64,000 nt of DNA from Comamonadaceae bacterium (GCA_021299875.1 JAJTEW010000008.1:372001-436000); one strand, 5' to 3'. Positions 1 to 8,865 are shown, counted from the stretch's first letter. Notes: generated from the sequence alone by a model not told the origin. Translations and numbers: made by a program.

Positions 1-1
1 C

Positions 2-817
2 AATATAAAGTCACTTATTTCACAGCAAGCCTTGAACAAAAATGGGCGTGCACTGAGCGCGGCGATGGAACAGCTGTCTACGGGCAAACGCATCAACAGC
101 GCAGCAGATGATGCCGCGGGACTGGCCATCAGCAACCGCATGACGGCTCAGATAAGAGGACTGGACCAAGCGGTTCGCAATGCGAACGATGGTATTTCCA
201 TGCTCCAGACAGCCGAAGGAGCATTGTCTGAAGTGACCAATATGCTGCAACGCATACGCGAGTTATCAGTCCAAGCGGCCAACGACACTTACTCAGACCC
301 TGATCGGGAGTCGCTGCAACTTGAAGTGACCGAGCTGATTGATGAAATCGACCGCATCGGCAACAACACCATGTGGAACGGCATGTATGTTTTTGCAGCT
401 GATATTGGTTCTGATGGGGACTTCTCTATACAAGTGGGCGTGGGCGACTCTGTCGATAGCGTGATTGAAGGCACGCTCTACGAAATGGATGCAGGCGAGC
501 TGGGCGTGGATACATTGGATATTTCTACCGCTACAGATGCCCAATCAGCGATGTTGAGCATAGATTTGGCAATCAGCACCATCGACAATTGGCGTGCAGA
601 ATACGGCGCAAAAATCAACCGATTGACCTATGCATCAGACAATATTTCTAATGTACTGTTGAACACCACCGAGTCGCGAAGCCGGATTCTGGACACAGAT
701 TACGCCAAGGCTTCCAGCGAACTCTCTCGGACACAAATCATTCAGCAAGCCGCCACTGCCGTGCTGGCCCAGGCCAACACCGATCAACAGACTGTGCTTA
801 AGTTGCTGCAAGGATAA
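2..817 (+). CDS. fliC: flagellin, 5' end cut by window edge
   Basis: Flagellin is the filament subunit exported through the flagellar type III apparatus. The frame is already open at the first bases (NIKSLISQQALNKNG), so only about six codons of the conserved N-terminus lie off the left edge; the TTG at 32 is not the real start. The N-terminal D0/D1 signature NSAADDAAGLAISNRM and the C-terminal helix with SRILDTDYAKASSELSRTQ, ending VLKLLQG, are clear. The complete protein would be about 278 residues, so there is almost no surface-exposed D2/D3 domain. It precedes the fli regulator and fliE operon on the same strand. Confidence 0.95.
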   Translation, partial: NIKSLISQQALNKNGRALSAAMEQLSTGKRINSAADDAAGLAISNRMTAQIRGLDQAVRNANDGISMLQTAEGALSEVTNMLQRIRELSVQAANDTYSDPDRESLQLEVTELIDEIDRIGNNTMWNGMYVFAADIGSDGDFSIQVGVGDSVDSVIEGTLYEMDAGELGVDTLDISTATDAQSAMLSIDLAISTIDNWRAEYGAKINRLTYASDNISNVLLNTTESRSRILDTDYAKASSELSRTQIIQQAATAVLAQANTDQQTVLKLLQG

Positions 818-850
818 GTTGGTTTTTAGGCGATCTATATTTTAAAAAAA

Positions 851-1045
851 TTGACTCCCCCGGTTAATCGTGGCCCCAACTGCTGGCAATGCCGGCATTT
901 CGCAGTCAGCCACGTGCCGTCCTCGCCCTATGCCTGCCGGGCCATGGGGTTTCAGTCACGTCTGATTCCTGCGCTGGAGGTCTTGCGTGTAGATGGCCGT
1001 TTTTGCCAGCTCTTTCACGCCAAAGATAAACCTGTGACCCATTGA
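851..1045 (+). CDS. small four-cysteine conserved hypothetical protein
   Basis: A 64-residue basic protein read from a TTG codon, 33 bases after flagellin. Four cysteines (C11, C14, C29, C52) in a CxxC...C...C arrangement with aromatic and basic residues between them (NCWQCRHF, YACRAMGFQSR) suggest a zinc- or metal-binding fold. It resembles short uncharacterised proteins I associate with proteobacterial genomes, but I cannot assign a function. Its position between flagellin and the flagellar regulator may be incidental. There is no signal peptide or membrane segment. The coding call rests on the ordered cysteine pattern; the TTG start is uncertain. Confidence 0.6.
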   Translation: MTPPVNRGPNCWQCRHFAVSHVPSSPYACRAMGFQSRLIPALEVLRVDGRFCQLFHAKDKPVTH

Positions 1046-1188
1046 GCTGCAGCCTTCGCTGACCTTGACCCATGGCACCTGGCTGCTGTCAATCTTCCGT
1101 CAAACAGAGTGTCAATTTCCAAAGATCATTAAGTTTTGTTTAAGTATTCATTTTTTAAAAAATAAAGTTCTTTTAGAGCAATTTAAAT

Positions 1189-1205
1189 CCGGCACAAGTT
1201 TTGCT
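1189..1205 (+). promoter_or_regulatory. sigma-54 (-24/-12) promoter of the flagellar regulator
   Basis: The sequence CCGGCACAAGTTTTGCT matches the sigma-54 consensus: GG at 1191-1192 and GC at 1203-1204 are exactly ten bases apart, within GGCAC-N5-TTGC. It lies in an AT-rich spacer, about 35 bases upstream of the GTG start at 1239, so transcription would begin near 1216. The downstream gene is itself a sigma-54 activator. Confidence 0.7.
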
Positions 1206-1238
1206 TTATCAGTCTCATTCGAACATGAGGCCACTGCC

Positions 1239-2714
1239 GTGAAGTCACAACCCGTATCTGCCCCTCTAGCCCTTTGGCAAGACCCCGAAACAGCCCTGAG
1301 CCCTGAGCACAATCAAGCTTTGCAGGCTTCCGGCTGGGCTGTGATGTCCGTGAACACACTGGACCACTTGTTGGCCCATGCGGTCGATGCAGCCATGGTG
1401 GTCCTGCACCTGACTTTGGACGTGACGCGACTCAAAGCCGTTCAACAACTCTTGCTAGACGCCAACCTCAGCCTGCCCGTGGTCTGCCGCGTCGACCGCA
1501 ATGATTTGGACCTGGCCGTTGAGGCCACACAAGCAGGTGCCTTGACCGTGTTGGCCACAGACGATGTGCGCCCAGCAGCTTGGCATCGTGTGCACGCGCA
1601 CTTCAAGCCCTCCGGCACCCGCGCCCCAAACACACCCGTACGCCAGGTCGTGTTCGTCGACCCCGCCAGCCAGCACCTGCTGGCTTTGGCACGCAAAGTG
1701 GCCCAAGCCGATGTGACGGCTTTGCTGGTGGGGCCCACAGGTTCTGGCAAAGAAGTCTTGGCGCGGGTGCTGCACGAAGCATCTGGCCGCGCCCTGGGCC
1801 CATTTGTGGCGCTGAACTGCGCGGCCATGCCCGAAAACCTGATCGAAGACATGTTGTTTGGCCACGAAAAAGGCGCTTTCACCGGGGCGCACCGTGAGCA
1901 AAAAGGTTTGTTTGAACAAGCCCAAGGCGGCACCTTGTTTTTGGACGAAATCGGTGAGATGCCGATGCACCTGCAAAGCAAGTTGCTGCGCGTGCTGCAA
2001 GAGCGCCAACTGACCCGCTTGGGCGGGCAAAGCGTGATCCAGTTGAATGTGCGCATCGTGGCCGCCACCAACAAGGACTTGAAGCAAGCCATTGCAGAGC
2101 GCGAGTTTCGCGAAGATTTGTATTACCGCATTGCCACCTTCCGCATGCGCTTGCTGCCCTTGCGCGAGCGCCCTGGCGACATCATCCCGCTGGCCATGCA
2201 AAGCCTGATGCAACAAGCTGCACAGCCCTGGCGCTTGCACCCGCAAGCAAAGCAGATGCTGCTGCAATACCCTTGGCCCGGCAATGTGCGCGAGTTGGAA
2301 AACGTGATGCGCCGCGCGGTGGTTTTGTGCACAGACCACCACATCACGCCGGCGCACTTGATGTTTGACGATTGGTTGACACACCACATGGCGGCGCCGA
2401 AAGAACAAGCGTCTTTGGATGCACCCGATTTTGAAGCGGGTGCGCCTGCATGGCCGGTGGCCGTGCCTGTGACGGTGCAGGCCACTCCTGTAAGCATGGC
2501 GTCTCCGGTGACCCCAGCACCCGCACCTGCAGAGGTGCCTGTCGACTTGCAAAGCGCGGTGCGCCTGAATGAACACCAAGTGATCATGGCCACGCTGGCC
2601 AGTACGCCCAGCAAAGCAGAAGCCGCCAAGCGCTTGGGCATCAGCCCACGCACCCTGCGCTACAAGATGGCGCAACTGCGTGAACACGGCATGAACATGG
2701 CCGCCGCCTGCTGA
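1239..2714 (+). CDS. sigma-54-dependent flagellar regulator (FleQ/FlrC-like)
   Basis: An enhancer-binding activator that would open sigma-54 promoters of flagellar genes. The GTG at 1239 is chosen because GAGG lies 8 bases upstream; the frame is open further 5' but runs through an AT-rich promoter region. In 491 residues it shows a receiver-like N-terminus (about 1-125), an AAA+ domain with Walker A GPTGSGKE (165-172), the sigma-54 contact loop GAFTGA (212-217), Walker B GTLFLDEIGE (231-240), and a Fis-type helix-turn-helix near the C-terminus (about 450-485). The receiver has His57 (VVLHL) where the phosphorylated Asp normally sits, so control by phosphorylation is doubtful, as in FleQ. fliE follows 11 bases later. 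Confidence 0.9.
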   Translation: MKSQPVSAPLALWQDPETALSPEHNQALQASGWAVMSVNTLDHLLAHAVDAAMVVLHLTLDVTRLKAVQQLLLDANLSLPVVCRVDRNDLDLAVEATQAGALTVLATDDVRPAAWHRVHAHFKPSGTRAPNTPVRQVVFVDPASQHLLALARKVAQADVTALLVGPTGSGKEVLARVLHEASGRALGPFVALNCAAMPENLIEDMLFGHEKGAFTGAHREQKGLFEQAQGGTLFLDEIGEMPMHLQSKLLRVLQERQLTRLGGQSVIQLNVRIVAATNKDLKQAIAEREFREDLYYRIATFRMRLLPLRERPGDIIPLAMQSLMQQAAQPWRLHPQAKQMLLQYPWPGNVRELENVMRRAVVLCTDHHITPAHLMFDDWLTHHMAAPKEQASLDAPDFEAGAPAWPVAVPVTVQATPVSMASPVTPAPAPAEVPVDLQSAVRLNEHQVIMATLASTPSKAEAAKRLGISPRTLRYKMAQLREHGMNMAAAC

Positions 2715-2725
2715 AGGAACACCCG

Positions 2726-3070
2726 ATGATTGAAAAAGCCATCTCTCCCGCCAGCATCCAGTCGATGTTGCAAACCCTGCGCACCCACCAGGCGCAGGCT
2801 TCGTCATTGCAGGGTGCCGAAGCCAAAAACCCTTCCAACGAAGTCGGCAAACCCGGTTTTGGAAGCTTCGTTTCGGGCGCACTTAGTCAAGTCAACGAGG
2901 TGCAGGTGAAGTCGTCCAACATGCGGGCCGCCTATGACCGGGGTGAAGACATTGCCTTGACCGATGTGGTGCTGGGCATGCAAAAGTCGTCTTTGGCTTT
3001 TGAAGCCACTTTGCAGGTGCGCAACAAAGTGTTGAAGGCCTACGAAGACATTTTGAACATGCCGGTCTGA
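2726..3070 (+). CDS. fliE: flagellar hook-basal body protein FliE
   Basis: FliE is a small export-apparatus and rod-junction protein joining the MS ring to the proximal rod. At 114 residues it has the usual length. The conserved C-terminal part is plain: DIALTDVVLGMQKSSLAFE followed by VRNKVLKAYEDILNMPV. It starts 11 bases after the regulator gene with AAGGA upstream, and fliF follows after 21 bases, so it looks like the first structural gene of a fliEFGHIJ operon. Confidence 0.97.
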   Translation: MIEKAISPASIQSMLQTLRTHQAQASSLQGAEAKNPSNEVGKPGFGSFVSGALSQVNEVQVKSSNMRAAYDRGEDIALTDVVLGMQKSSLAFEATLQVRNKVLKAYEDILNMPV

Positions 3071-3091
3071 CAGAAATAAAGAGAACACACC

Positions 3092-4945
3092 ATGGCTACA
3101 GCGACCGCATCGATGAACACCGGCATGATGACCATGCCCACCGGGTCTGAAATGGCCCCGGCCAACAACCCTGGCGACAATGCCGGTGGCAGCATGGCTT
3201 TGACCACGGCCCCCGGCTCAACGCCCAACGCAGCCACCGGCAATGGCTTGAATGTGTGGCAGAACATCGGCTTGACTGACACCTTCAGCAAAGTGCTGAA
3301 CCAGCCCTCGGTGCGCAAGGTGTTGCCACTGATCTTGATGTTGGCCGTTTTGGTGGTGTTTTTGTTGGCGTATGCCTGGATGCAGTCCACCCCCTACCGC
3401 CCTGTGATGCCCGGCTTGCAAGAGGCCGACCAACAGGCCGCTTATGAGTCGCTGAAAAACGCCGACTTCAAACCCAAAATTGACCCCGCCACAGGCCAGT
3501 TGACCGTCCCGACCAACCGCTTTCATGAGGCGCGCATTTTGTTGGCCTCGCAGGGCTTGCCCAAGGCAGGCACCACCGGCATGGAGGGCCTGAAGGACCA
3601 ATCGTCCATGACGACCAGCCAGTTGATGGAGCAGGTCAAGATCAACACGGCTTTGGAGCAAGAGCTGGCCCGCAGCATCATGCAAATTGGCACGGTGCAA
3701 AGCGCACGCGTGCACCTGGCCACACCCAAGCAAAGCGTTTTTGTGCGCGACCGCACGCCACCCAAGGCTTCGGTGGTGCTGGCGCCCTACCCGGGCCGCG
3801 CGGTGTCGGCCTCGCAAGTGCAAGCGATTGTTCATTTGGTGTCGTCCAGCGTGCCCTATTTGGCGCCTGACCATGTGACCGTGGTGGACACGGTGGGCAA
3901 ACTGATGACCGAGTCGTCGACCGAGCAAAAGCTGGGCTTGACTTCGGCACAAGAGCAGCACAAGCAGCACCTGGAAGAGGTTTACCGCAACCGGATCATG
4001 CAAATCCTGTCGCCCATGCTGGGTGAAGGCAATGTGCGCTCGCAAGTGAACCTGACGCTGGATTTCACCCAGACCGAGAGCACCACCGAAGACTTTGACA
4101 ACCGCGAAAAAGGGCCTCGCACCCGCTCTGAGGTCTTGGCCGAAGACCGCTCGGCCAGCAAGTCGGCCGAAGGTGTTCCTGGCTCTTTGTCCAATACACC
4201 ACCGCCCGACCCGACCACCACCAACAACACCCAAGTCGATGGGGCCAAAGGTCAATCCGATTCAACGGGCAAGCTCAGCAGCCGATCGACCCGTAACTTT
4301 GAAATTGACCGGACGGTGCGCCATGTGCGCAGTGCCAGCGGTGGTGTGATGAAAGTGAGCGTGGCGGTGCTGGTGAACGAGCGCCCAGTGACCGAAAAAT
4401 CGACCGACCCCAAGGCCCCCAAGAGCGTGCCCTTCACCCCGCAAGAGCTGGAGCAAATGCAGCAAGTGGTGCGTGGTGTGGTGGGATTTGACCCGACCCG
4501 TGGCGACATCGTGACGGTGGTGCCCGCCAAGTTTGAGGCCCCTGCCCCACTGGAGACGATTCCTTGGTACCTGGAGGACATGGTCCAGTCTGGCATCACC
4601 AGCGCCTTGATCGCCATGAGTTTCATTGCGTTCATGTTGATCGTGGTGCGCCCAGTCATGCGCCACATCACGGTGGGCAAAGATGCCGAAGATGCCGAAA
4701 AATCCAAAGCCGCTTTGGGCGATGGCGAATTGAGCGCCGACGACATGCGGATGATCCAGATCGGCGAAGGCGAGAGCCTGGAGGAAATCAAGGCCAAGTT
4801 GAAACCGAAGAAATCGAGCATCTCGATGGACATGCTGGACACTGCCAACACCTATGATGACAAAGTCGCCCTCATTCGCATGTTGGTGGCCGAGGATTCG
4901 GGCCGTGTGGCCAATGTGCTCAAGAGCATGGTCAAAGTCAATTGA
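3092..4945 (+). CDS. fliF: flagellar MS-ring protein FliF
   Basis: FliF builds the membrane MS ring, the base of the flagellar motor. The 617-residue product has two membrane segments (about 77-97 and about 502-524) flanking a periplasmic region that contains the conserved ARVHLA and PKASVVL stretches, and a cytoplasmic C-tail ending NVLKSMVKVN that would bind FliG. Before the first membrane segment lies an unusual tail of about 70 residues rich in Met, Thr, Gly, Ala and Pro. The start ATG has AAAGAG upstream. It is followed 20 bases later by fliG. Confidence 0.97.
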   Translation: MATATASMNTGMMTMPTGSEMAPANNPGDNAGGSMALTTAPGSTPNAATGNGLNVWQNIGLTDTFSKVLNQPSVRKVLPLILMLAVLVVFLLAYAWMQSTPYRPVMPGLQEADQQAAYESLKNADFKPKIDPATGQLTVPTNRFHEARILLASQGLPKAGTTGMEGLKDQSSMTTSQLMEQVKINTALEQELARSIMQIGTVQSARVHLATPKQSVFVRDRTPPKASVVLAPYPGRAVSASQVQAIVHLVSSSVPYLAPDHVTVVDTVGKLMTESSTEQKLGLTSAQEQHKQHLEEVYRNRIMQILSPMLGEGNVRSQVNLTLDFTQTESTTEDFDNREKGPRTRSEVLAEDRSASKSAEGVPGSLSNTPPPDPTTTNNTQVDGAKGQSDSTGKLSSRSTRNFEIDRTVRHVRSASGGVMKVSVAVLVNERPVTEKSTDPKAPKSVPFTPQELEQMQQVVRGVVGFDPTRGDIVTVVPAKFEAPAPLETIPWYLEDMVQSGITSALIAMSFIAFMLIVVRPVMRHITVGKDAEDAEKSKAALGDGELSADDMRMIQIGEGESLEEIKAKLKPKKSSISMDMLDTANTYDDKVALIRMLVAEDSGRVANVLKSMVKVN

Positions 4946-4965
4946 ACAAGTCGAGGTAAATCAAC

Positions 4966-6081
4966 ATGGCCACCAAAAAACCCGACGACAAAGACGCCAA
5001 AGCCGACAAGGCCAAAGACGCCAAATCACCCGACCCCGCGACCGACACCCCTGAGATCTCGATGACCCAGGAGTTGGCGCAGGAGTTGGCCGAACTGACC
5101 AGTACCCAGCGTGCCGCTGTTTTGATGCTTTTGTTGGGCGAGCAACAGGCTTCTGAAATCATCCGCTTCATGAACCCCAAAGAGGTTCAGGCCCTGGGCG
5201 CCGCCATGGTGTCGGTGTCGGATTTGTCGCAAGAAGCGGTGAACATCGTGCTGGACGAATTTGTCACCATGCTCAAAAAGCAAACCAGTTTGGGACTGGG
5301 CACGGGCGACTATGTCGAAAAAGTGCTGAAACGCGCTTTGGGCGACGACAAAGCGGCCTCGGTGCTCAGCCGCATCATGCCGGGGCAAGGCAGCAAGGGC
5401 TTGGAGATTTTGAAGTGGATGGACGCGCGCTCCATCGCTGAAATGATCCGAGGCGAACACCCGCAGGTGGTGGCCATTATTTTGTCGGTCCTGGAATACA
5501 ACGTGGCGGCAGATGTGATGAATTTCTTGCCCCCAGAGGCCAGGCCAGAAATCATGCAAAGGATTGCCAGCCTGGAGACGGTCCAGCCCTCGGCCATGGA
5601 AGAGCTCGAGCAAATCATGATGAAGCAATTTGCGACCAACTCATCTTCCAAATCCTCCAGCTTTGGGGGTGTCAAAGCGGCTGCAAAAATCATGAACTCG
5701 GTCAAAGTGGAGTTGGAGTCGTCCATCATGGCTGGCTTGTCCCAACTTGATGCTGACCTGATGCAAAAAATTCAGGACAACATGTTCACCTTTGAAAATT
5801 TGGTGGGCGTGGACAACAAAGGCATTCAGGCCATCATGCGCACTGCAGAGCCCGACTTGTTGATGGTGGCCCTCAAAGGAGCACCCGATTTTGTCAAGGA
5901 CAAGTTTCTGGGCAACATGTCTGCCCGCGCCAGGGTCATGTTCGTGGACGACATGGAATCCAAAGGTCCGCTGCGCATCACCGAAGTGGAAGAGGCGCAA
6001 AAGAAAATCATGCGCTTGGCCCGCAAGTTGTCCGATGCCGGCGAACTGGTTTTAGCGGGCGGTGGCGATGGCTTTGTCTAA
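4966..6081 (+). CDS. fliG: flagellar motor switch protein FliG
   Basis: FliG forms the rotor switch ring that binds FliF and receives torque from the stators. The 371-residue protein carries the middle-domain signature GEHPQVVAIIL (about 163) and the C-terminal torque helix region (LMVALKGAPDFVKDKFLGNM). The first ~35 residues are a Lys/Asp/Ala-rich low-complexity extension (DDKDAKADKAKDAKSPDP) not usual in the family, which is typically about 330 residues. GAGGT lies before the ATG. The 3' end overlaps possible upstream starts of fliH. Confidence 0.96.
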   Translation: MATKKPDDKDAKADKAKDAKSPDPATDTPEISMTQELAQELAELTSTQRAAVLMLLLGEQQASEIIRFMNPKEVQALGAAMVSVSDLSQEAVNIVLDEFVTMLKKQTSLGLGTGDYVEKVLKRALGDDKAASVLSRIMPGQGSKGLEILKWMDARSIAEMIRGEHPQVVAIILSVLEYNVAADVMNFLPPEARPEIMQRIASLETVQPSAMEELEQIMMKQFATNSSSKSSSFGGVKAAAKIMNSVKVELESSIMAGLSQLDADLMQKIQDNMFTFENLVGVDNKGIQAIMRTAEPDLLMVALKGAPDFVKDKFLGNMSARARVMFVDDMESKGPLRITEVEEAQKKIMRLARKLSDAGELVLAGGGDGFV

Positions 6082-7000
6082 GATGGGCAATCACAACAGC
6101 GTTTGGAATTCGGACGCATTGCTGAGCAAAGCCACGGTGGCGCCCATCTTTGCAAGGACCGAATGGGATGCGGTTCAATCCCGCTCATTCGGGTCTTGGA
6201 CGGTTCCTGTGCAAACCGCAGTGCCCTCCAAACCCGACAGGCCAGCGCCCACGGATGTTGAGACAAACCTGGCATCCGATTTGACCGATGACAGCCCCAT
6301 GGCACTGACTGTGGAGCCATCCGATGCGGAAGAAGCCTTGGCCCAAACCACGGTGTCAGAAGAAGCCTTGGAGCAGCTGCGCGTTGAGGCCTTTCAGGCT
6401 GGTGTGGCCGAAGGCCGTGCCCAACTTTTGGCAGAAACCGGCACCGAGCGCGAACAAGAGCGCGAGTTGATCCAGCGTTTGGGCATGGAGTTGCAAAGCA
6501 TCAGCCAAGACCCCCAACGCTTTTTTGAACCCCTCAAGCGCTTGTCTTTGCATTTGGCCGAGCAACTGGTGCGTGCCGAGCTCAAGCTGTCGGGCCAGGC
6601 CATTCACGGCTTGGTGCAGTCGTGCATTGCCCAACTCGAACACCCGGTGCCACCGGTTCAGGTCAGCCTGAACCCGGACGACCTGAAGCTACTGCAGGCG
6701 ATGGGTGAGGCGGTCACGGCCCATTTGCAACTGGAGCTCGATGTCAACTTGCGCCCTGGCAGCGTGCGGGTGCGTGTGCAAGACAGTGTGGTGCAAGACT
6801 TGATTGAGAACAGGCTGGAGGCTTTGGCCCGGCGTTTGTTGCCCGAGCCAGAAGCCTGGATGCAAAACTCCAGCTTGGTGCGAGACCGTGCAGAGCCACT
6901 GCCCGAGTCCACCCCCAAAAGAGATTGGAACCGTCAAGTGATTGACGTGGAGGACACCGACGTGAAAGCGTCACCCCCTGAAGACGGCGAACCCGCATGA
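6068..7000 (+). CDS. fliH: flagellar assembly protein FliH
   Basis: FliH is the cytoplasmic stator-like regulator that binds and inhibits the export ATPase FliI. The product is about 310 residues with an acidic N-terminal half, a Glu/Gln-rich helical middle (EQLRVEAFQAGVAEGRAQLL) and the conserved C-terminal FliH/V-ATPase E-like domain (about 150-265). Three starts are possible: GTG 6062, ATG 6068 and ATG 6083; 6068 is taken but 6083, just after the fliG stop, is as good. Its stop overlaps the fliI start as ATGA, suggesting translational coupling. Confidence 0.88.
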   Translation: MALSKMGNHNSVWNSDALLSKATVAPIFARTEWDAVQSRSFGSWTVPVQTAVPSKPDRPAPTDVETNLASDLTDDSPMALTVEPSDAEEALAQTTVSEEALEQLRVEAFQAGVAEGRAQLLAETGTEREQERELIQRLGMELQSISQDPQRFFEPLKRLSLHLAEQLVRAELKLSGQAIHGLVQSCIAQLEHPVPPVQVSLNPDDLKLLQAMGEAVTAHLQLELDVNLRPGSVRVRVQDSVVQDLIENRLEALARRLLPEPEAWMQNSSLVRDRAEPLPESTPKRDWNRQVIDVEDTDVKASPPEDGEPA

Positions 7001-8316
7001 ACTTCGAGCATGAAGTCAACCAGCTGATCGGCTCATTGCATGCACCAGAGCCGCAACGCAACGGAACGCTGGTGCGCTTGGTCGGCATGCGGCTGGAAAC
7101 GCGTGGCCTGATGGCGCCGCTGGGCGCTTGCTGCGAAATCGTCGGGCAGCTGGGCCACCGGGTCGAGGCCGAAGTGGTGGGCTTCAACGACGAGACTTTG
7201 TTTTTATTGCCCTTCACCGAACCCCAGGGCATTGGCCCGGGCGCTCAGGTGCGGGTGATCAGCCACACCTCACAAGTGGCTTTGGGCCCTGGTTTGTTGG
7301 GGCGCATCATCGACGGACGCGGCCAACCTTTGGATGGCAAGCTTGCGCCCGATTGCCGCGATGTGCTGAGCCTGCAAGGCCGACCCATCAACCCGATGGA
7401 GCGTGGCCCGATCAAAGAAATATTGGACGTGGGCGTCAAAGCCATCAACGGCATGTTGACGATTGGTCGGGGCCAACGCTTGGGGCTGATCGCAGGTTCT
7501 GGCGTGGGCAAAAGTGTGTTGCTGGGCATGATGACCCGGTTCACCGAAGCCGACGTGGTGGTGATTGGGCTGATTGGCGAACGCGGGCGCGAGGTGCAAG
7601 CTTTCATTGAAGAGTCGCTGGGGCCTGTGGGCCTGGCCAAGTCGGTGCTGGTGGCGGCACCGGCCAACGAATCGCCGGTGCTGCGCCTCAAAGCCACGCA
7701 CATGACGCATGTGATTGCCGAGTACTTCAGAGACCAAGGCAAAAACGTGTTGATGCTGGTGGACAGCTTGACCCGCGTGGCGCATGCGCAACGCGAAATC
7801 GGTCTGGCCGTGGGCGAGCCGCCCACCGCCAAGGGTTATCCCCCGTCGGTGTTTGCCTTGCTGCCCAACCTGATTGAACGCGCTGGTGTAGGCCGCCACG
7901 GCGTGGGCTCGATCACCGCCATCTACACCGTGCTGGCCGAGGGGGACGATGCCAACGACCCGATCGTGGACATTGCCCGCGCCTCACTCGATGGCCAGGT
8001 GATGCTGTCGCGCAAGCTGGCCGATGCCGCGCACTACCCCGCGATTGATTTGAATGGTTCGGTGTCGCGGGTGATGCAAAACCTGATCTCGCCAGAAGAC
8101 CAAAAGATGGCCAACCGTTTTCGGCGCTTGTGGTCGCTGTACCAACAAAACCAAGACCTGATCCAGGTCGGCGCCTATGAGGCCGGCAGCAACCCCGACC
8201 TGGACCAAGCCATCCGCTTGCGTCCGGCGATGGAACATTTTTTACAACAAGACATGCACAGCAGCCAAGACTCGGCGTCCACCCGGCACGAAGTTCAAGC
8301 GCTGATGCAGAACTGA
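6997..8316 (+). CDS. fliI: flagellum-specific ATPase FliI
   Basis: FliI is the F1-beta-like ATPase that energises release of substrates into the flagellar export gate. At 439 residues it has the Walker A LIAGSGVGKSVLLG (about 165-178), a Walker B-type strand KNVLMLVDSLTRVAHAQREI, and the conserved ATPase segment GEPPTAKGYPPSVFALLP. The start overlaps the fliH stop by four bases. The gene order fliH-fliI-fliJ is the standard export-ATPase module. Confidence 0.97.
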   Translation: MNFEHEVNQLIGSLHAPEPQRNGTLVRLVGMRLETRGLMAPLGACCEIVGQLGHRVEAEVVGFNDETLFLLPFTEPQGIGPGAQVRVISHTSQVALGPGLLGRIIDGRGQPLDGKLAPDCRDVLSLQGRPINPMERGPIKEILDVGVKAINGMLTIGRGQRLGLIAGSGVGKSVLLGMMTRFTEADVVVIGLIGERGREVQAFIEESLGPVGLAKSVLVAAPANESPVLRLKATHMTHVIAEYFRDQGKNVLMLVDSLTRVAHAQREIGLAVGEPPTAKGYPPSVFALLPNLIERAGVGRHGVGSITAIYTVLAEGDDANDPIVDIARASLDGQVMLSRKLADAAHYPAIDLNGSVSRVMQNLISPEDQKMANRFRRLWSLYQQNQDLIQVGAYEAGSNPDLDQAIRLRPAMEHFLQQDMHSSQDSASTRHEVQALMQN

Positions 8317-8335
8317 CCCCCCCAAGGAGCCCCCC

Positions 8336-8785
8336 ATGCGACAAGCCCGAACTTGCTGGCCCGTCCTGGTGAAAAAAGCCCAGGATGCGGTGAACGACGC
8401 CCAAAACGAAATCGCCCAGGCCATGGCCCGCGTTGACCAACTGCAGGCCAGCCATGAAAGGCTGTGCAGGCTGTACGACGAGTACCGGCTCCAAGAGCAA
8501 ACGGCCCAAGTGCCTGTGATGGGCATGCAAGCCAGCATGAACCAACGGCAATTCATGGCCCAGCTGCTCAATTTGCAGCAGCGTGTGGTGCTGGACCTGA
8601 GCAGGGCCAGAGACCACGTGGCCATTGTCCGAAAAAAGCGTGCATTGGCAGAGATCGAGCTGCACAAGATGAAGTCGATGGAAGCCCAAGACGCCAAGGC
8701 CGTTGCCCTGGAGCAGCAGCGCCACGAACAAAAGCTGATGGACGAGTTGGGCGTGCGGCAGTTCAACCTGAGCTTGCAGCGTTGA
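8336..8785 (+). CDS. fliJ: flagellar export chaperone/stalk protein FliJ
   Basis: FliJ is a small coiled-coil protein that sits in the FliI hexamer like the gamma subunit of F1 and links it to FlhA. The 149-residue product is almost wholly helical with long charged and Gln-rich heptads (ARVDQLQASHERLCRLYDEY; VLDLSRARDHVAIVRKKRA). AAGGAG precedes the ATG. It is the last flagellar gene here: fliK and fliL onward do not follow, and a transporter operon begins 130 bases later. Confidence 0.9.
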   Translation: MRQARTCWPVLVKKAQDAVNDAQNEIAQAMARVDQLQASHERLCRLYDEYRLQEQTAQVPVMGMQASMNQRQFMAQLLNLQQRVVLDLSRARDHVAIVRKKRALAEIELHKMKSMEAQDAKAVALEQQRHEQKLMDELGVRQFNLSLQR

Positions 8786-8865
8786 AGGGCCAGTTCAAAG
8801 GGTTTTCACGGGGTTGAGCGGGTCCAAAAGTGCAAATCAATTGACCCATAATGATCGGGATCGTG

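Noticed and set aside
32-34. TTG as the start of flagellin
   Set aside because: The conserved flagellin N-terminus continues upstream in frame to the window edge.
1065-1238. 58-codon 5' extension of the sigma-54 regulator from a TTG codon
   Set aside because: AT-rich, carries the sigma-54 promoter, no homology; GTG 1239 has a ribosome-binding site.
1455-2882. A 475-codon open frame opposite the sigma-54 regulator
   Set aside because: Antisense to the AAA+ domain, His/Gln-rich, no start context.
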